Origin: Candidatus Aegiribacteria sp.
GTDB taxonomy: Bacteria; Fermentibacterota; Fermentibacteria; Fermentibacterales; Fermentibacteraceae
DNA: 7,780 bases
Assembly (NCBI GenBank): GCA_021107345.1
Contig: JAIOSX010000028.1
Location: 1 to 7,780 of the forward strand
Direction of reading: 5' to 3'
Shown here: in pieces, positions 6,345 to 7,780 of the stretch
How the letters are laid out: every line of letters begins with the position of its first letter
How positions within the stretch are numbered: the first letter of the stretch is position 1
The notes under the pieces: generated by a model
The model's database searches: none
What the model was told of the DNA's origin: nothing
The model's input: the letters and a program-made list of their open reading frames with translations, nothing else
Translations under genes and position numbers: made by a program

Positions 6345-7666
6345 GAATTACCCCTCTCCTTCCTTACTTTGTCTCTAACCCTCTTCCACTCGGTCAGTTT
6401 TCCGCTTATCGCTGATTCCCTCCCCGAGTCTGAAGGAATGTAGTATTCCTCCTCCTCTATTTCATCGGGAAAATTCCTGTGGGTCACAACCTTTCCAGGC
6501 TGTGAATGAGCATACTGATAATCACGTCCATAATCCAGCCTCTTCATAAGTTTAGTAGGCGCATTCCGCAGGTGCAGGGGAACCGGAAGACTGCCGCTCT
6601 GCGAAGCCGATGAAACAGCTTTCTTCCAGGCAGAGTAAACGGAATTGGATTTAGGCGCAAGGGCAAGGTAACATACAGCTTCAGCCAGAGCAAGATCTCC
6701 CTCGGGAGACCCCAGAAACCTCCAGGAATCTGCGGCTCTCATCGTTACCGTAAGTGCGGATGGATCTGCCAGACCTACGTCTTCAGTAGCGAAGCGAATC
6801 ATCCTGCGTGCGATGTAAAGAGGATTCTCACCTGAAATCATCATCCTGGCCAGCCAGTACAAAGAGGCATCTACATCTCCCGAGCGCAGCGACTTGTGAA
6901 GAGCGCTTATAAGATTGTAGTGTTCTTCTCCGGACTTATCGTAGCGGAGCGGTGAGGATAAGATCGCCTTCTCGGTCAGTTCAACAGTTACAACATCTCC
7001 TGCAGCCATCCCGGCCAGGAGTTCAAGAATATTCAGAGCCCGTCTTCCATCTCCGTCTGCAGCCAGGGCAATCATGCGCAACACTCCCTCCTGAATACCC
7101 CCCGGATTCATTTCACTGAATGCGGTATGCCCTGCAGCCCTTTCGAGAATTGAAATAATGTGTGATTCCTCAAGCCTTTTAAGAAGGTAAACCGTACACC
7201 TGCTGAGAAGTGGAGCAATTATTTCGAAAGAGGGATTTTCCGTTGTGGCTCCCGCAAGTGTTATTGTGCCGTTCTCAACATGGGGCAGGAAAGCGTCCTG
7301 CTGCGCTTTGTTGAACCTGTGAATTTCGTCCACGAAGAGCAGCGTCCTTATTCCGTTCCGCCTGAGCCTTGAAGCGTCCTGCACTATGGCTCTTACCTGT
7401 TTTACCCCTCCTGTAACAGCGCTGAACCGGACAAAATTCTGTTCGGTGTACTCCGAAACGAGCAGAATAAGAGTTGTTTTCCCGGACCCCGGCGGCCCCC
7501 AGAGTATGAATGATCCAAGAACGCCCTCTTTAAGGGCCATCCTGAAAGCTGAGTTTTCCGACAGCAAATGATCCTGTCCCGCCACCTCCTCCAGTTTTCG
7601 GGGACGGAGGAGATCGGCGAGGGGCGGATGCGGTTCTTTTGACTCAATATTTTCCAGTAAATCCAT
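6341..7666 (-). CDS. rarA: Replication-associated recombination protein A (RarA/MgsA), AAA+ ATPase
   Basis: RarA is a tetrameric AAA+ ATPase related to clamp-loader subunits; it acts at stalled replication forks and interacts with single-strand binding protein in E. coli. Numbering is from the ATG at 7666 (441 residues, typical). Visible are Walker [10 protein letters not shown] (57-65), Walker [11 protein letters not shown] (109-118), sensor 1 GATTENPSF (139-147), the arginine finger in LLSRC (Arg156), sensor 2 [11 protein letters not shown] (205-215), and the family-specific C-terminal part with [24 protein letters not shown] and ATEDVG. The C-terminal region YQYAHSQPG to YYIPSDSG also fits RarA. 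I chose the ATG at 7666 because it reads MDLLEN, like the common MDLF start of the family, with AGAAG 3 bases before it. An ATG 30 bases earlier (7696) would add a non-conserved MILLVYFQKQ and has no ribosome site. The gene is the first complete one of the run and overlaps pcm by 4 bp. Confidence 0.97.
   Translation of the reverse strand: MDLLENIESKEPHPPLADLLRPRKLEEVAGQDHLLSENSAFRMALKEGVLGSFILWGPPGSGKTTLILLVSEYTEQNFVRFSAVTGGVKQVRAIVQDASRLRRNGIRTLLFVDEIHRFNKAQQDAFLPHVENGTITLAGATTENPSFEIIAPLLSRCTVYLLKRLEESHIISILERAAGHTAFSEMNPGGIQEGVLRMIALAADGDGRRALNILELLAGMAAGDVVTVELTEKAILSSPLRYDKSGEEHYNLISALHKSLRSGDVDASLYWLARMMISGENPLYIARRMIRFATEDVGLADPSALTVTMRAADSWRFLGSPEGDLALAEAVCYLALAPKSNSVYSAWKKAVSSASQSGSLPVPLHLRNAPTKLMKRLDYGRDYQYAHSQPGKVVTHRNFPDEIEEEEYYIPSDSGRESAISGKLTEWKRVRDKVRKERGNS
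6351..6360 (-). promoter_or_regulatory. Strong ribosome binding site selecting the TTG start of pcm
   Basis: The minus strand reads AGGAGAGGGG, followed by 6 bases and the TTG at 6344. It lies within the final codons of rarA. This is the best Shine-Dalgarno match in the window and decides for the TTG start that overlaps the rarA stop. Confidence 0.7.
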
Positions 7667-7780
7667 TTGCTTCTGAAAATAAACTAAAAGTATCATGAAA
7701 GGAAGGGAAGTTCAGGGCTTGCTCTCTGCGTTGACTCTGTGTTCGAATGAAGTTGATCTACTCCTCTATCGCGTGTAAAG
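7667..7780. other. Region upstream of rarA: leader or end of an unseen gene
   Basis: No gene can be assigned here. On the minus strand one frame is open from the edge (7779) to a TGA at 7695..7693, giving 27 sense codons rich in Ser, Thr and Pro. This could be the tail of an upstream gene, and its TGA would overlap the alternative rarA ATG at 7696 as ATGA. On the plus strand an ATG at 7695 opens 27 codons to a TAA at 7776..7778, without a ribosome site. The A+T-rich part 7676..7692 could hold a promoter for the operon: CTGAAC (7710..7715), 17 bases, then TACTTT (7687..7692) on the minus strand. Each box matches the consensus at only three of six positions, so this is not a firm call. Confidence 0.3.

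Noticed and set aside
7687..7715. Promoter-like pair CTGAAC / TACTTT with 17-base spacing before rarA.
   Set aside because: Each box matches the consensus at only three of six positions, which is expected by chance; kept only as a remark in the upstream region.
7695..7778. Small plus-strand frame of 27 codons from ATG to TAA.
   Set aside because: There is no ribosome site and no recognisable product, and it lies antisense to the likely leader or upstream gene end.

Overview
The window is a dense stretch of bacterial chromosome with roughly half G+C. Every convincing gene lies on the minus strand, so transcription runs from high to low coordinates. In that order the genes are: rarA (replication-associated AAA+ ATPase), pcm (protein-L-isoaspartate methyltransferase), an unrecognised 336-residue protein resembling a histidine kinase with a decayed ATPase domain, rnr (RNase R), nadE (ammonia-dependent NAD+ synthetase), purH (bifunctional AICAR transformylase/IMP cyclohydrolase), and the start of an exported TPR-like protein that runs off the left edge.

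Spacing is very tight throughout: a 4-bp overlap for rarA/pcm, a 19-bp gap for pcm/kinase-like, an overlap of up to about 50 bp for kinase-like/rnr, a 3-bp gap for rnr/nadE, an 8-bp overlap for nadE/purH, and a 13-bp gap for purH/TPR-like. There is no room for internal terminators, so this reads as one operon with translational coupling. The longest stretch without an assigned gene is about 114 bases at the right edge. I saw no RNA gene, insertion sequence, CRISPR array, attachment site, riboswitch or clear terminator.

The named genes are housekeeping functions in genome maintenance, protein repair, RNA decay, NAD synthesis and purine synthesis. They do not form one pathway; a growth or stress maintenance operon is the most that can be inferred. 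The organism is a bacterium, probably with a cell envelope into which the TPR-like protein is secreted. The combination of genes and the intermediate base composition give a weak impression of an uncultured lineage, but the sequence alone does not allow a phylum call.

The most interesting item is the kinase-like gene (4661..5671). It keeps a phospho-acceptor-type H-box but has Asn where the catalytic acid normally follows the His, and it lacks the N, G1 and G2 ATP-binding motifs. It could be a phosphotransferase or pseudokinase embedded in a housekeeping operon.
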